From NCBI RefSeq assembly GCF_949987535.1, contig NC_080074.1, positions 27,983,268 to 28,047,267 on the forward strand: a stretch of 64,000 nucleotides of DNA, read 5' to 3'. Below the pieces are notes generated by a model that saw only the letters and a program-made list of their open reading frames with translations, searched no databases and had not been told where the DNA came from. The DNA is from Balaenoptera acutorostrata. Lineage: Eukaryota > Chordata > Mammalia > Artiodactyla > Balaenopteridae. Positions 43,690 to 55,320 of this stretch are shown in pieces (positions within the stretch are counted from its first letter, which is position 1; each line of letters begins with the position of its first letter). Both the position numbers and the translations under genes were made by a program.

Positions 43690-44745
43690 GCTTCCCTATG
43701 GCCAGTCTCAGCATGGCATTACATACAAAAGATATCCAAAACAATATTGAAATGAGAAATTGGAAAGCAATATAATCACAAATATACCAGAAATTGGGCT
43801 TCCCTGGTGGCGCAGCGGTTGAGAGTCTGCCTGCCAATGCAGGGGACACGGGTTCGAGCCCTGGTCCGGGGGGATCCCGCATGCCGCAGAGCGGCTGGGC
43901 CCGTGAGCCACAAATGCTGAGCCTGCGCATCTGGAGCCTGTGCTCCCAACGGGAGAGGCCGCGATAGTGAGAGGCCCATGCACTGCAATGAGGAGTGGCC
44001 CCCGCTTACCGCAACTGGAGAAAGCCCTCGCACAGAAACGAAGACCCAACACAGCCAAAAATAAATAAATAAATAAAAATAAATTAAAAATATATATATA
44101 TACCAGAAATTAAGACAGGTAACAAGGAACAATCATGTACAACTTTATGTCAATTAACTGAAATATGCAAAATAGTCAATTTTCTAGAAAACTATAATCA
44201 ATTAAAACTGGTTCAAGAAGAAATAAATGACCTAAATCCTATAATCTTCAAAGATATTAAATCATTGATTAAATCTACCCAAATTATTAATTAAGATACA
44301 AATAGTTTCTTACAGGTGAGTCTTACCAATTTTCTAAGGAGTATATAGTTCCAGTCTTCTATGAACTGTTCCACAGAATATAGAGAGAGTATAAAAAGAA
44401 CCCCAAAACTCATTTTATTAGACTGGCACAAACTTGAATCCAAAATAAGACAAAAATAATAGGGGAAATTGTAAGCCAACTTCATTACTGAATATAAAGG
44501 TATAAATTGTAATAAAATTTAGCAAAAAACAAAACAAGACAAAAAAATAAAACCAAAAATACACTATGACCAAATTGGGTTTATCCCAGGAAAGCAAGGA
44601 TAGTTTAATGTTAGAAAAATCTGTTAGTATAATTTATCACATTAACAAATTACAAGAGAGAAAGCATGCAATTATCTTAATAGAGGCAAGTAAAATCATT
44701 TGGTAAACTTTAATATTACTTTACATTAAAAAAAGGAAATACAAA
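43690..44745 (+). mobile_element. Old L1 ORF2 (reverse transcriptase region)
   Basis: Sense L1 ORF2 interrupted by a CHR SINE at 43796-44097. The RT-proximal segment 'actatgaccaaattgggttt' and 'atcccaggaaagcaagg' corresponds to the L1 region upstream of the catalytic motif. Many stops; no functional RT. Confidence 0.75.
43796..44097 (+). mobile_element. CHR-family SINE, standard form
   Basis: Sense SINE: 'gggcttccctggtggcgcag', B box 'ggttcgagccc' and an (AAAT)n tail. TSD 'atataccagaaatt' at 43782-43795 and 44098-44111. Inserted into old L1 ORF2. Confidence 0.95.
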
Positions 44746-44944
44746 TAAGAGGGAATGGAATTTTCTTTATTTTGTATACATTTATTTCATAAAACTCGAA
44801 ATTATTCTGAATATTGAATATTATTTTGTCTAATTAATGTAGGTTGCTCATTTCAGGGAATAATTTGGGAATGGAAATCTCCCCCCAAATTCTCCTCAGT
44901 AAAGGCAGAAACATACTCTCTCCCTGTTACCTGAGCCTGGCATT

Positions 44945-45535
44945 TATTTTATTTATTTACTTTCACAAACTTACTGCAGTATAACTGATATATCCAAAAG
45001 AAGCCACACATTCCTGTATACAATTTGATGAATTTGGACCTGTGCATTCACTTATGATGCCATCACTACAATCAAGGTTATAAAACACCTCTAAAGGTTT
45101 CCTTAGGTTCCTTTGCTTTTGTTGTTGTTGTAAGAAGACTTAACTAGATCTTCCCTCTTAGCAAATTTTTAAGTGCCCAATACCATAGTGTTAACTATAG
45201 GCACTGTGTTGTACAGCAGATCTCTAGAACTTATTCATTTTTACATCTGTGATTTTATACCCATTGAACATCTCCCCATTTCCCCCTGCCCTCTTCCCCT
45301 GGCAACCTCCACTCTTTCTTCTGCTTATGTAAGTTTAACTATGCAAGCGATCTCATATAAGTGGGATCATGGGGGGATATGTGTCCTGCTATGACTGACT
45401 TATTCACTTAGCATAATGTCTTCCAGGTCTATCCATGTTGTCACAAATGGTAGGGTTTCCTCCTTTTTAAAAGCTGAATAATATTCCATTGTATGTATAC
45501 ACATTTTATTTATTCATTCATCTGTCAGTAGACTG
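44945..45535 (-). mobile_element. Antisense L1, 3' UTR and ORF2 end
   Basis: Plus strand: 'cagtataactgatatatcc', 'tgcattcacttatgatgcc', 'tgtgttgtacagcagatc', 'tttcccctgccctcttcc' (approximate), 'attattccattgtatgta' and 'attcatctgtcagtagac'. Frames broken. Confidence 0.8.
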
Positions 45536-45539
45536 ATTA

Positions 45540-46720
45540 TCTTCTCCATCTATTTTTCTCCTCTATTCAAGCTCTGAGTGTTTTCAGAGATGTAACCTCA
45601 CCTCATGTTCTAATTTCTTCCTGGGCCTGGAAACTTGAATTTGGCTTCTTGAACCTGTTGTGAATCGTAACCAGGATTAACCCAGCTATTCTACTTTGCA
45701 AGAAGGGCCGAGCCTTCATTTCCTGCCAGGGAACTGGGATGTGACTCCAGTTCATGGTTTATCAGATCTGGACTTGTTATCATGAAAATCACTTTAAAGG
45801 CCTTTAGGGTTACCAATTTAAATGCTAATATATTCTTCTCCATTTGCTTGTATATGCGTAGGAAATGGTGGAAACTGATGGAGATTAACAGGGGAAGGGC
45901 ATTCATCGGGTCAGTGACAGGGACTGAGGGAGGAGAGAAGGAAAAAGTCACTTTTCAATTCCCACCTTTTCTTCTTGAATTTTTTATAGTAAGCATGTAT
46001 CATTTTTATGATAAAATAAAAATATGCAGTGAAACACTGTGTTCTAACTGGTATAATAAGTTGTTAGCATTTGGTCCTGAGATTCTCTCTTTCAGAGGCA
46101 GCTGTAGAACAGATATGCTACTAAGGATAACTTCAGCTTCTAGGAGAAATCATTATAGAGAGGTGCAATTTCAAATCCAGTAGGAGAGTGGCAAGGGCAG
46201 GGTATGGCCGTGAACCCTTTTCCTAATTTGAAGAGGACATTTGTGAGGGAGTCACTGTGTGGATGTAGAGATGAATTATGGGGCTGTTGTTCTTGTCCTG
46301 CAGCTGCTTCTGTCTCTGCAAGCAGTTTAGGGGAGAGCCAAGAGGAATGGAACCCTGCCCCTTTAATTAGCCCCAGGAGCCAGGCAAGGTAAATATTTGT
46401 GGCTGAAACTGCATGAATCCATGGAAGCTGGGATTTTAGCCTAGAAGCATTGTGCTGCCAAGTTGCCATGAGACCCAGAAAGCTGGAGCTAGGTTCTGCC
46501 TCAGAAAGTGCTTCTGAGTTTAAGAGAAGTGGGAAGAATAACAAACAGAGCAGTGGTATCGAGGTCTAAGTGTTAGATGAGGATGATGAGTGTATATCTA
46601 TGCCTTATGCTACGTTGCAAATTTTACCTATTTTAATTTTATCTCGATATTGATTTCTTTTACTTAAAAAAATGTCAGTGCTCCAAATGCAGACATATTT
46701 AACTTACTGCATTTATTAAC
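45540..46720. other. 1.2 kb without a confident feature
   Basis: A possible L1M end near 45960-46020 ('atgataaaataaaaata'). Frames of 133-134 codons occur on both strands (45782-46183 plus, 46140-46544 minus), overlap at their ends and have no domain. Confidence 0.4.
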
Positions 46721-46724
46721 TCAT

Positions 46725-47685
46725 TATCTGGTTTCCAGTGATGCTAAATACCGTCAGATCATGCAATTGCCCTGCTTAAAACTTTTCAATGTCTTTCCAT
46801 TTCTCTTAGAATAAAATCCTGACTTTTATGGGATTTTATATGTAGGGTGACTGTACAATTTATCATCCAAACTGAGATACTCAATATTTATGGTGGGAAA
46901 ACAGGTGTGATAGGGACTCTCCTAGGAAAACCAAGATGTATCCATGAGGCTCTGTTGGATTTAGCACCTGGCCTCATTTCTTGCTGTCCTTGTCTGCTCA
47001 CTTGGCACCAGGTATGCCGGCCTCCCTTCTGTTGGTTGCTTCAAAAAGTCATCATGGAGTCTTTTTTTTTTTTTTTTTTAACAAATTTATTTATTTATTT
47101 TTGGCTGTGTTGGGTCTTCGTTTCTGTGCGAGGGCTTTCTCCAGTTGCGGTGAGTGGGGGCCACTCTTCATCGCGGTGCGCGGGCCCCTCACTGTCGCGG
47201 CCTCTCCCGTTGCGGAGCACAGGCTCCAGACGCGCAGGCTCAGTAATTGTGGCTCATGGGCCCAGCTGCTCCGCGGCATGTGGGATCCTCCCAGACCAAG
47301 GTTCGAACCCGTGTCCCCTGCATTGGCAGGCAGATTCTCAACCACTGCGCCACCAGGGAAGCCCATCATGGAGTCTTTACTGTCCTCTGAGTCATGCTTA
47401 TGTGTGCATTATTTATCTTTGGGGTCTCAGATATCAACTCCTCAGAGAGTCCTTCCCTGACCACCAGTCTAGAGTGATCTCCGCAGTTACTCTGTGTTTC
47501 ATCTCTCTGCTCCCTTCCATCATCGTACCTGTGACAATCTCTAAGGATCTTGTCTAGGTGTTTGTTTATTATCTGTATCAGCTACTGGAATGAGATCAAG
47601 GACTTGTCTGTCTTATTCGTGGGCCTGGCACACAGTAGGGGCTTAATAAATATATGGCAAATGAATGAATGACCAAGTGAAGGTC
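46725..47685 (+). mobile_element. Sense L2 LINE 3' end split by a CHR SINE
   Basis: L2 order: 'cagatcatgcaattgccc' (about 46755), 'tgtctgctcacttggcacc', then after the SINE 'agagtccttccctgacc', 'tttgtttattatctgtatc' and the tail 'gcctggcacacagtagggg' with 'aaatgaatgaatg'. The 3' terminus is well preserved. Confidence 0.85.
47065..47363 (-). mobile_element. CHR-family SINE, standard form, antisense
   Basis: T-rich edge, 'ggctgtgttgggtcttcg', 'gcggagcacaggctccag' and 'accagggaagcc'. TSD 'catcatggagtcttt' at 47050-47064 and 47364-47378, exact. The reading frames of 150-236 codons crossing it are SINE read-through. Confidence 0.95.
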
Positions 47686-48138
47686 TTTAAGTTGGACTGA
47701 ATCACCCAGAGATGATCACTGCCTTGATTCTCATCATATGAATAAGGTCCATCTTCAGTAGAAGAGGATGAATTGGAACAGAGAAAAGCAGAGGGAAGAG
47801 ACAGAGAGGGGAGAGTAGGGGCTGATGCTGGACACGTCTTTTGTTACAGGCCCTATGGATATACAGTTTATCCTTTACTTCTTCCTTAATGGGGTGAGCC
47901 ATTCAAATAAATTGTAAAAAAACCTCTCTTCCCCTTGCTTAACCTTAAATTAGCTAGAATTGGGATTGGGGTTCCATTTTTGCAACCAAAAACTTGTAGT
48001 AAAACATAATTAACCTATTTCCTTTGGATTATATATTTCCCTTTTTTTTTTTTTTTAAAGGAAAACATCATGGCAGGATATGCTAATTGTGTGCCTCATC
48101 ATCCAATTTTACCTTCTTCCTTGTAACTTAAGGGAGAT
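47686..48138. other. No gene or nameable repeat seen
   Basis: A T15-like run at about 48042-48056 is the only feature; no transposon body adjoins it. Confidence 0.45.
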
Positions 48139-48578
48139 GCATTAGTTTCCTGTTGCTGCTGAAACAAATTGTCACAAAATTAGTGGCTTGAAGCAACATG
48201 AATTTTTTATCTTACAGTTCTGGAGGTCAGAAGTCTAAAATGGGTTGGTAGGCTGGGTTCCTTCTGGAGACTCTAGGAAAGAATCTGTTTCTTTGCCTTT
48301 TCCAGCTTCTAGAGGCTACATGCATTTCTTGGCTGAGGGCCACTTCCTCATATCACTCTGACCTCTGCTTTCAATGACACATCTCCTTCTGTGACTCTGA
48401 CCCTTTTGCCACCCTTCTGTAAAGGCCTTTGTGATTACATTGGGCCCACCTGGATAATCTAGCATAATCTCCCCATCTCAAGATCCTTAACTTAATCACA
48501 CCTGTAAAGTAACATATTTATGGGTTTTAGGAATTGGGACATGGGCATCTTTAGCAGACCATTTTTCTGTCTGTCATG
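48139..48578 (-). mobile_element. MLT1-like LTR, antisense
   Basis: 'attagtttcctgttgctgc', 'agtggcttgaagcaac', 'acagttctggaggtcag', 'tgtgattacattgggccc', 'cctgtaaagtaacatattt'. About 440 bp. No internal region. Right end poorly defined. Confidence 0.7.
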
Positions 48579-48593
48579 AGGGGCATGTCCTTC

Positions 48594-48725
48594 TTTACCT
48601 GTTTCCTCTTCTGATGGCTGGGATGTAAGTATAACAGCTGGAGCTCAAGCAACCACCCTGGGCCGTAGTTTGGAAGACGTGTGCTAAGGATAGGAGAGCA
48701 GCAATGGAGAAGGAAGATCTAAGAT
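48594..48725 (+). mobile_element. MaLR-like LTR fragment
   Basis: 'ctgatggctgggatgtaag', 'gctggagctcaagcaacc', 'agacgtgtgctaaggatagg' and 'agagcagcaatggagaagg' correspond to the middle of the LTR family at 9815 and 49815. Confidence 0.55.
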
Positions 48726-48729
48726 CTAA

Positions 48730-49305
48730 TCAGGTGGGAGAAGCTCACCCTGATTAAAAGAACAGGATTTACAAGAAAATCTTCAACTTTACATCTTCTA
48801 CACTTGAAAACCTGAATCCAGTAAGGTGACAGAAACATCATAAAAGAAACATTTTTAAAGTTACCAAGGTGACAGTATCATTGTTCAGGTGATTAAAAAA
48901 TAATAACAGTTTTACATCCTTGAGTAAAATCTGATTTCATTAAATATTTTTATGTTGACTTTTTCTGCAAAGCAGGTTGCGGGGCTGGGTGTGGGGAATG
49001 AGCCCTTTGTACTCGTATTCCCCATTGGGGCAATAATAAATTATATTATTCTCTCAACATCCCACACAAACAGCACATTAAGCAATCTTTAGTGCTCTGT
49101 ATTATTTCCTTCAATAGCAGTCATAAAAGAAGTTCAAAGGAACACAAATACAGGTCAATGGTAAGAACTCTTTTGTAATATGCAGTCACGAGGGTGTGTG
49201 TAATTACAGTGAAGATCAAGTCCACGGCATATTTCTCTGTAGAATGACTATCCTTTGCGGGTAAAATTTAAGATGTTATTTATTTACCTATTTATTTAGC
49301 TTACC
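48730..49305. other. No gene or nameable repeat seen
   Basis: AT-rich sequence without a long frame. Confidence 0.45.
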
Positions 49306-49309
49306 ACTC

Positions 49310-49475
49310 TCAGTTTCCTTACCCTTTATTTTTCTTCACCATACTCTTTACTACTTAATATTGTATATTGATTTGTTTTCTTGTTTTTGGCTACCTTGCT
49401 AAAATGTAGACTCCATAGGGCAGGGTCTTGTCTGCCTACTCACAGGGGTCTCCACAGTGTCTAATCACAAATGCC
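49310..49475 (+). mobile_element. L2 LINE 3' end, sense
   Basis: 'aatgtagactccatagggc', 'agggtcttgtctgcctac' and 'tccacagtgtctaatcac' match the terminal L2 3' region. Confidence 0.65.
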
Positions 49476-49529
49476 AGCTGCAAGGTGAGGAGTGACTGGA
49501 GGTGATACCGAAGGGGTGTGGGGTGACTG

Positions 49530-49770
49530 GATCTTGGGGGAACTGAAGGGGCTTTGACTGGATCCTGAGGCAGTGGGGAGTTGCAGAAAGGTATAAAGCT
49601 GACAGTTGCGGATGAGTGACATGATCAGACTTGGATTTTAGACAATAATTCTGCGTTTGGTGTGGACAAAGGATTTGAGTTGATGGAACAGTCTGGAGGC
49701 AGGGACACCAGTGAGGAGGCTACTGTGATATTTCAGGAGAGTGGAGATGAGAGCCAACCTAGCAAATTGG
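49530..49770 (-). mobile_element. L2 LINE fragment, antisense
   Basis: 'gatgagtgacatgatcagac', 'gaggcagggacaccagtgagg', quoted in part, and 'ggctactgtgatatttcagg' mirror L2 further from its 3' end. It faces the sense L2 at 49310-49475. Confidence 0.7.
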
Positions 49771-49814
49771 TAATAATGACAGCGATAATAATAATAATTT
49801 AACAAAGTTTGCTG

Positions 49815-50180
49815 TACAGTCACTAAAATGCATTTCTTAGACTACATTCCCCAGGCTCCTTTGCAGTTAGGTGTGGCCATGTGATTATGTTCCAACCAAT
49901 AGAATGTGAGCAGAAATAAAGAGCTCCAATTCCAGGCCTGACCCATGGGAATCTCCCATGCACACTCCTCTCTGTTCTTTCCCTTTTCTGGCTAATAGGG
50001 ATGGAGAAGCCATGTACTGAAGGTAACTGGGAATCCATTAATGTAGGTCCCTGTAAAGCCATGTAGAGAAAAGTTGCCCCAATTGGAATGTTATATAAAT
50101 GAGGAAGAACTATCTGCTGTGTTTGAGCCATTGGATAATTCTAGCTCTTTGTTACAGCAGCTAATGTTACCCTAATGAAT
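49815..50180 (+). mobile_element. MaLR-like LTR
   Basis: 'gactacattccccaggctcc', 'gcagttaggtgtggccatg', 'gattatgttccaaccaatag', then 'ctctttgttacagcagc' near the 3' end. Same family as 9815-10250. Confidence 0.65.
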
Positions 50181-50410
50181 GTAAGCACTCATTTTTGGCT
50201 AGGTACCATTCTTAATGCTTTCTATATGACAACTCATTTAATCTTCACAACAGTCCATTAAGTAACATATTATTATTATCCCCAATTTACAGATGAGGAA
50301 TTTGCAATAAAGAAGGACTATGTAACCTACTGCAGTTACATAGCTGGGAAGTGACAGAGCCAGATTTCAGAGTTCTAGCTCCAGTATTTTAAGCAATATC
50401 TGGTAGTGGA
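50181..50410 (+). mobile_element. MIR SINE, sense
   Basis: 'aactcatttaatcttcacaa', 'cccaatttacagatgagg', 'acatagctgggaagtgacag', 'agttctagctccag' follow MIR in order. Confidence 0.85.
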
Positions 50411-50599
50411 GATGGATAGAAATTAATAGACTTTTTTAAAAAAGACAGATGTCCTTTCTTTTCAATCAAACATTCTGAAAAAAACAGAACCTTTAAAATG
50501 TTTAAAGGTCCAGCATGAACATTAATTAAAATTGAAGTCATTATTTACAAAATAGTAATATTTCCCCAAAAAACTTAAGGAGATAAATTGCTTTTGGTT

Positions 50600-50960
50600 G
50601 GATTTTCTGGAAACAAACTCTGAAACTGAGATTTCCAAGCAGGAGGTTTATTGGGAAGTGCTCCCTGAAAGTAAGGGAAGCAGGATTGGGCAGAGAGAGA
50701 AGTTGAACTATAATATAATCACAACAGAGAACTCAGCCTATCCCATGGGAAGCTCTGGAGCTGGGATAACCCTTCACAGTTATTCCATCAGGGCAGGAGG
50801 TCTGGGCTTTTTGTCCTGCTTCAGTCATAGAATGTGAGCTGCTGGCTGGGAGGGAATGTAAGCTTGGGTGAGGCAGCATCTTTGGAGAGGGATTCAGCTA
50901 TGAAGCAGTGCTCCCAGCAGCTGGAGGAATGAGCAATGTGGTCTGGAAAGGGGGGTGGGC
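50600..50960 (+). repeat. Unassigned interspersed repeat, copy 2
   Basis: Partner of 14516-14850: 'actgagatttccaagcagg', 'agctctggagctgggata', 'acccttcac'. This copy has a clearer 'ggaggtttattgggaagtg' segment. Family not named. No long frame shared by both copies. Confidence 0.6.
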
Positions 50961-50964
50961 ATGG

Positions 50965-51540
50965 AATCTTGTTGTTGCATCACAGCATTCACTATAGAAA
51001 CAATTCAGAATAAATAAGTACCGTATTTATAAATTTTAGGGTTGTTCCAGATTTCTACTGAGCCTCAGACTCACATAGCCCACTATTTCCTGATTGTGCC
51101 TGAAGCTTAGGAGGGTGTGTTGTGAAAGGACTGATGAGAGATGAGACTTCAAAGGTGAGCTGAGCTCACGTGAGAGATGAAACGGTGCGCCATGGAGTCT
51201 GGGTGAGAGGGAAGTCTGGTGGCAGCATGGAGATGGAGTAGCACACGGATGGACCCCTGGCAGGTGTACCATTCGGAGCAGTTGTACCAACCCATTGCTC
51301 CATGAGGACCAAAGCATGAACCAGTATCAATGGGATGGAGGAGGGCTGAACTTGCAAGACATTTTAAGGGTAGTGTTTAATGGCTGAATGTGACGATGAG
51401 GGAAGATTTGAAGCAAACTCTGTAGTTGTAGCTTAGGAGACTGTGTGAAAGGTGACTCTTGAAGGGAGATTGTGGTCATGTCCACCCTATGGGGGCCAAC
51501 ATGAAATCTTGACTATCTTTTTAATTGACGAAACAAGAAT
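50965..51540. other. No gene or nameable repeat seen
   Basis: Mixed sequence. May extend the unassigned repeat, but without a second copy in the window. Confidence 0.4.
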
Positions 51541-51630
51541 TCCTTTTTCCTTCCTCCCTTCCTTCCTTCCTTCCTTCCTTTCTTTCCTTCTTTCTTTTTC
51601 TTTCTCTTCTCCTTTCTTCCTTTCTTCTTT
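51541..51630. repeat. (CCTT)n/(CTTT)n polypyrimidine tract
   Basis: About 90 bp of C/T in CCTT and CTTT units. An 84-codon frame across it is a composition artefact. Confidence 0.9.
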
Positions 51631-51631
51631 A

Positions 51632-52320
51632 ATTTTTCTTCTATTTGAGGAAACTTTCTGTTGCTTCCTCCGGTCCCTTAAAATGAGTTGTTCTTTCCAT
51701 ATGTAATTGGTTTTTTCATTAATCTATTTTAACAAAAATTTCTTTCATCATGTCTTCCCCTTTTTGGTTATAAATCTAAGTGTACCCAAACAAAACATAC
51801 ACTTAAGTAAAACCAAACAAAGTTTTAAAGCACAGATAGGAAATCCATGTTTTTCTTTATATCTTCATTTTCTGGCAGTTCTGTCATGGCTCATACTAGA
51901 AGTTCTGATAACAGGCTTGGACTGTGGGTGCAATGAGAGGTGACATGCAGTGTGCTGGGCTTGGGCACAGTGTTACCTTGTGCGTGGCTGGTTGCTCTCA
52001 GGTATGTAGATGTACAAGATCGTTTACTAAGGCCAGGTCTGAATGACCGTATTATATCCCTTGGTGTACCCAATGAGTGAGCCGTTATGCAGCTCTGATC
52101 TTTGTACTACACCCCTTTTATTTTCTGGAGCAAAAGTAATTTTCTGACCTGATATACACAAGATTAGAATCTAGCCTTCTGCAGGCTGCATTATTGCCAA
52201 GCAATTGGAAAACTTCTAATAGTGTAAAAATTTATTTTTAAAAGGAAAAAAACGTTAGTAATTAAGTGAGAGCAAATCAGTGGAGAAGACGTTGATGTTG
52301 TGTATACTCAGGGCAGCCAG
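51632..52320. other. No gene or nameable repeat seen
   Basis: AT-rich; short frames only. Confidence 0.45.
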
Positions 52321-52324
52321 ATCA

Positions 52325-52560
52325 AACCATCATTCATTGAAAAACATTTATTGTGTAGGTTCTCTGTGCCAGGCACTATCCTAGATGTGCCAAGAATATA
52401 AAGGTGGATGAGACAGGTGAGGTCCCATCTCTCACAGAAGGTACCTCCTAATTATGAGAAACAGAAAAGAAGAAATAATAAGATAGCTTCTGATGTTTGC
52501 AAGTGCTCGGAAGAAAATAAAAGTTGGAATTCATTTGTTTATCCAGCCCTTTCTTCCCAT
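52325..52560 (-). mobile_element. L2 LINE 3' end, antisense
   Basis: 'attgaaaaacatttattgtg', 'ctgtgccaggcactatcc', 'gaggtcccatctctcacag' and 'gcaagtgctcgg' give a clear antisense L2 3' end. Confidence 0.8.
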
Positions 52561-53910
52561 TTCAAGAGGTTGCACTAGTGAGAAACTGGGTCTTTTCGGG
52601 ACCTAGAAACGAGATAATGTGAACCCAAACCTATTGCCTGAATAGGTAAGTTGACAGACTGGGGATTTTGTGGGTAGAGAGGGTGGGGTTTTAAAACTTT
52701 GAATATAAATAGGATGGATATAATTTAAACTCCTGCTTAATATTAACAATTAGCTAGTTAAAACGACGGTGGGCGCTCTTTTAGCCCATTTCCACTTAAG
52801 CGACTCATAGGAAGAACAAGGGCTTTCTGTCCCCTCTGTAAGGGCTCAGCTGGTGCTCGGAGCACACTGAACAGTCTGCCCACACGGGCCCATCTCTGCC
52901 CCCAAGAGTTGAGTTTCACGCTGTCTGACAGTCAGAATTGTTTGTTCTTTAACATATTTGTGCCAGTTTTATTTGTTATTAAAATTATGCAATTTACTTT
53001 AATATGACCTAACTAATGAAACATGAGTCTGGAAAGAGAGATAGACAGACAGACAGAGAATTACTACAATGAAATTTAAATGGAATGCTTTGGAAAGGCT
53101 CAATAATGTCAAATGAGTTAATTAGCAAAGATTGGGAAAAATAATAAAATCTACAGTATTTTGTTCATAAGTGTCTTTAAGTTCTCACCCACTACACAGG
53201 AAGAAAAAAATGGAAGGTAAAAATGAGATCATATGGATGTGGTTTGGGTAAAAAATGTAGGTTTGGAACCTTTCCAGTGAATTCATAGTGAGGGAAAGTG
53301 CCACAACCTTCTACCAGATTGTTGAGTACATTTACATTTATTGAAGTTAAAATATAAGATTTACAATATAAATGTATCCTTCCCTCCAGGCCCCCTGCCC
53401 CCATCTCCGATTAGCTCATTAATTAGCAGTTCTGATTGTGTTGCATAAGAAGATTTTTATTGCATTGTAAGTTGTGTGTTCAGTGCAACAGGGACTCACA
53501 ATCCCTCCATTCAGAGAGCTCCAGAGTATAGTCCTAACATTATTAGATAAAGAATTTATGTCTTCCAGTAATTCCTTAACCTGAGCTATATCTCCTTTTT
53601 ATCATTTGCACAGCAGAAGCAAAGAAAATATTTTCACTTTTCAGCAGCATCTTTTCATTGAGAATATCAAAGCTCTTTAAAGGACAAATTTCTAATTGAG
53701 CAATAATGCTTATATCCCCAGAGAGAGGTGGACAGAGAGGATTTATTATCCTCTCACAGAGGATGTTAGACCCATGCTAAGTAGCTAACAGATGTCTCCT
53801 TGCTGTCTCTCAGGAGAATTATGTTTCCGCTAATCTCCTGGCCACACTGTGTCCTGTTCCCTATTCTTAATAATTCCCGGTATTACAGAGAACTATGCGA
53901 GCGTGAAAAG
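52561..53910. other. 1.35 kb AT-rich, no nameable repeat
   Basis: No gene seen. Only a short GACA run at about 53040-53058. Repeat-poor, like 57285-59520. Confidence 0.4.
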
Positions 53911-53914
53911 AGCG

Positions 53915-54050
53915 CTTTTCTGTGGCCAGGACATGTGGACTTAGACCCTGGCTGTGCCACTAACTCGTGGGATCTTGGACATTTTGGTCAGCCTTTCTGT
54001 GCCTCAGATCCTGTAAGATGAGGATGATGGTACTTGTCATACCAGCCAAC
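53915..54050 (-). mobile_element. MIR SINE fragment, antisense
   Basis: 'ccctggctgtgccactaac', 'tctgtgcctcagatcc' and 'gaggatgatggtacttg' are in antisense MIR order. Confidence 0.7.
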
Positions 54051-54439
54051 CAGGTTGGGGAAAAAAAATGTTTGTCAACAAATATGGACATTGTAGCTGC
54101 AGATAGTGAAACAACAGTGTTTCATTTCGTTTACCTTATTTCCATTTCAAAACATGGACCTGCTTTTTGTTAGGATATTTTTGATCATGTGTTGATTCAT
54201 AGGTTCTGGTTTGAACTTTCGTTCTTGAGAGCAGAAGGGAAAGTCCTTCTTCAGATGCTTTTATCCCAATCTTGCCCATCTACCCACCTTTACCATTTTT
54301 CAGTAACGATCCCGGACTCAGAGTATGTAAGGAAAGAGTAAGACTGTGGTAGGATACTGGTCTAATTGAATTCTGAACTACAAGACACCAGTAAGTGGTA
54401 GCTGTTTTCTAAAGGTTTTGAGTGACTCATTGTATCTCT

Positions 54440-55195
54440 TCACTCATTCACAGAAATATTGCCGATAATGGCCAAAAAAGAAAAAAAAAGTGAAATATAC
54501 TTAATTTCTAGCAATAGGGAACTATTCAAGTAAATGATGGTATTTCCATACAATGGAAGGCCATTGTTATGAGTGAATATTTATAAAAAGATATTGTAGA
54601 TAAGTATTTGCTGGCATAAAATGACAGGTATGATTAAGTGAAAAAGCAACCCCAAATGGGCAGCATGATCCCATTATTATTATTATTTTATTTATTTTTT
54701 TAAAATGTTTGTAAATTCACAGGTAAGCATCTGATTTTTTTTTAAATTAATTATTTATTTATTTTTATTTATGGCTGTGTTGGGTCTTCGTTTCTGTGCG
54801 AGGGCTTTCTCTAGTTGCAGCAAGTGGGGGCCACTCTTCACCGCGGTGCGCCGGCCTCTCACTATCGCGGCCTCTCTTGTTGCGGAGCACAGGCTCCAGA
54901 CGCGAAGGCTCAGTAATTGTGGCTCACGGGCCTAGTTGCTCCGCGGCATGTGGGATCTTCCCAGACCAGGGCTCGAACCCGTGTCCCCTGCATTGGCAGG
55001 CAGACTCTCAACCACTGCGCCACCAGGGAAGCCCCCATTATTATTTTAAAAAACAGGTACTGAAATAAAACATACTTAGAAGAACAAACAGTGGCTATCT
55101 TTGGGTGATGGGATTACAGAAATAAATTTTCCTTCTTTATACTTACCTGCATTTTCTAAATTTTTATGATGGACATATGCTGCTTTTCGCAAAAG
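54440..55195 (+). mobile_element. Old L1M 3' end split by a CHR SINE
   Basis: Left part: 'tttccatacaatggaaggcc', 'aagtgaaaaagcaacc', 'gcagcatgatcccatt'. Right part: 'aacagtggctatctttggg', 'gatgggattacag', 'tttctaaatttttatgatgg'. The halves join in register at 'gatcccattattatttt'. Confidence 0.75.
54735..55033 (-). mobile_element. CHR-family SINE with extra 3' sequence
   Basis: Antisense SINE body with (ATTT)n edge, 'ggctgtgttgggtcttcg', 'gcggagcacaggctccag' and 'gccaccagggaagcc'. The matching flank 'cccattattatt' lies at 54670-54681 and 55034-55045. Between the left flank and the SINE tail are about 50 extra bases ending in a second T run, consistent with a 3' transduction or a tail rearrangement. 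Confidence 0.9.
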
Positions 55196-55320
55196 AAGAA
55201 AACTGATTTAAATTAAAATTCTATTGATGCAAAAGCTGCTTGTGGGAATGAACAACAACATTTTGAAAAAAATAAATGCCAACTCTGAGGATGGAAAACT
55301 TTTTTAAAATAGGAAGGATA

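Noticed and set aside
46847..47557. 236-codon plus-strand open frame
   Set aside because: Most of it is translation of the antisense CHR SINE at 47065-47363 plus L2 flanks. The same peptide pattern recurs at every antisense CHR SINE in the window.
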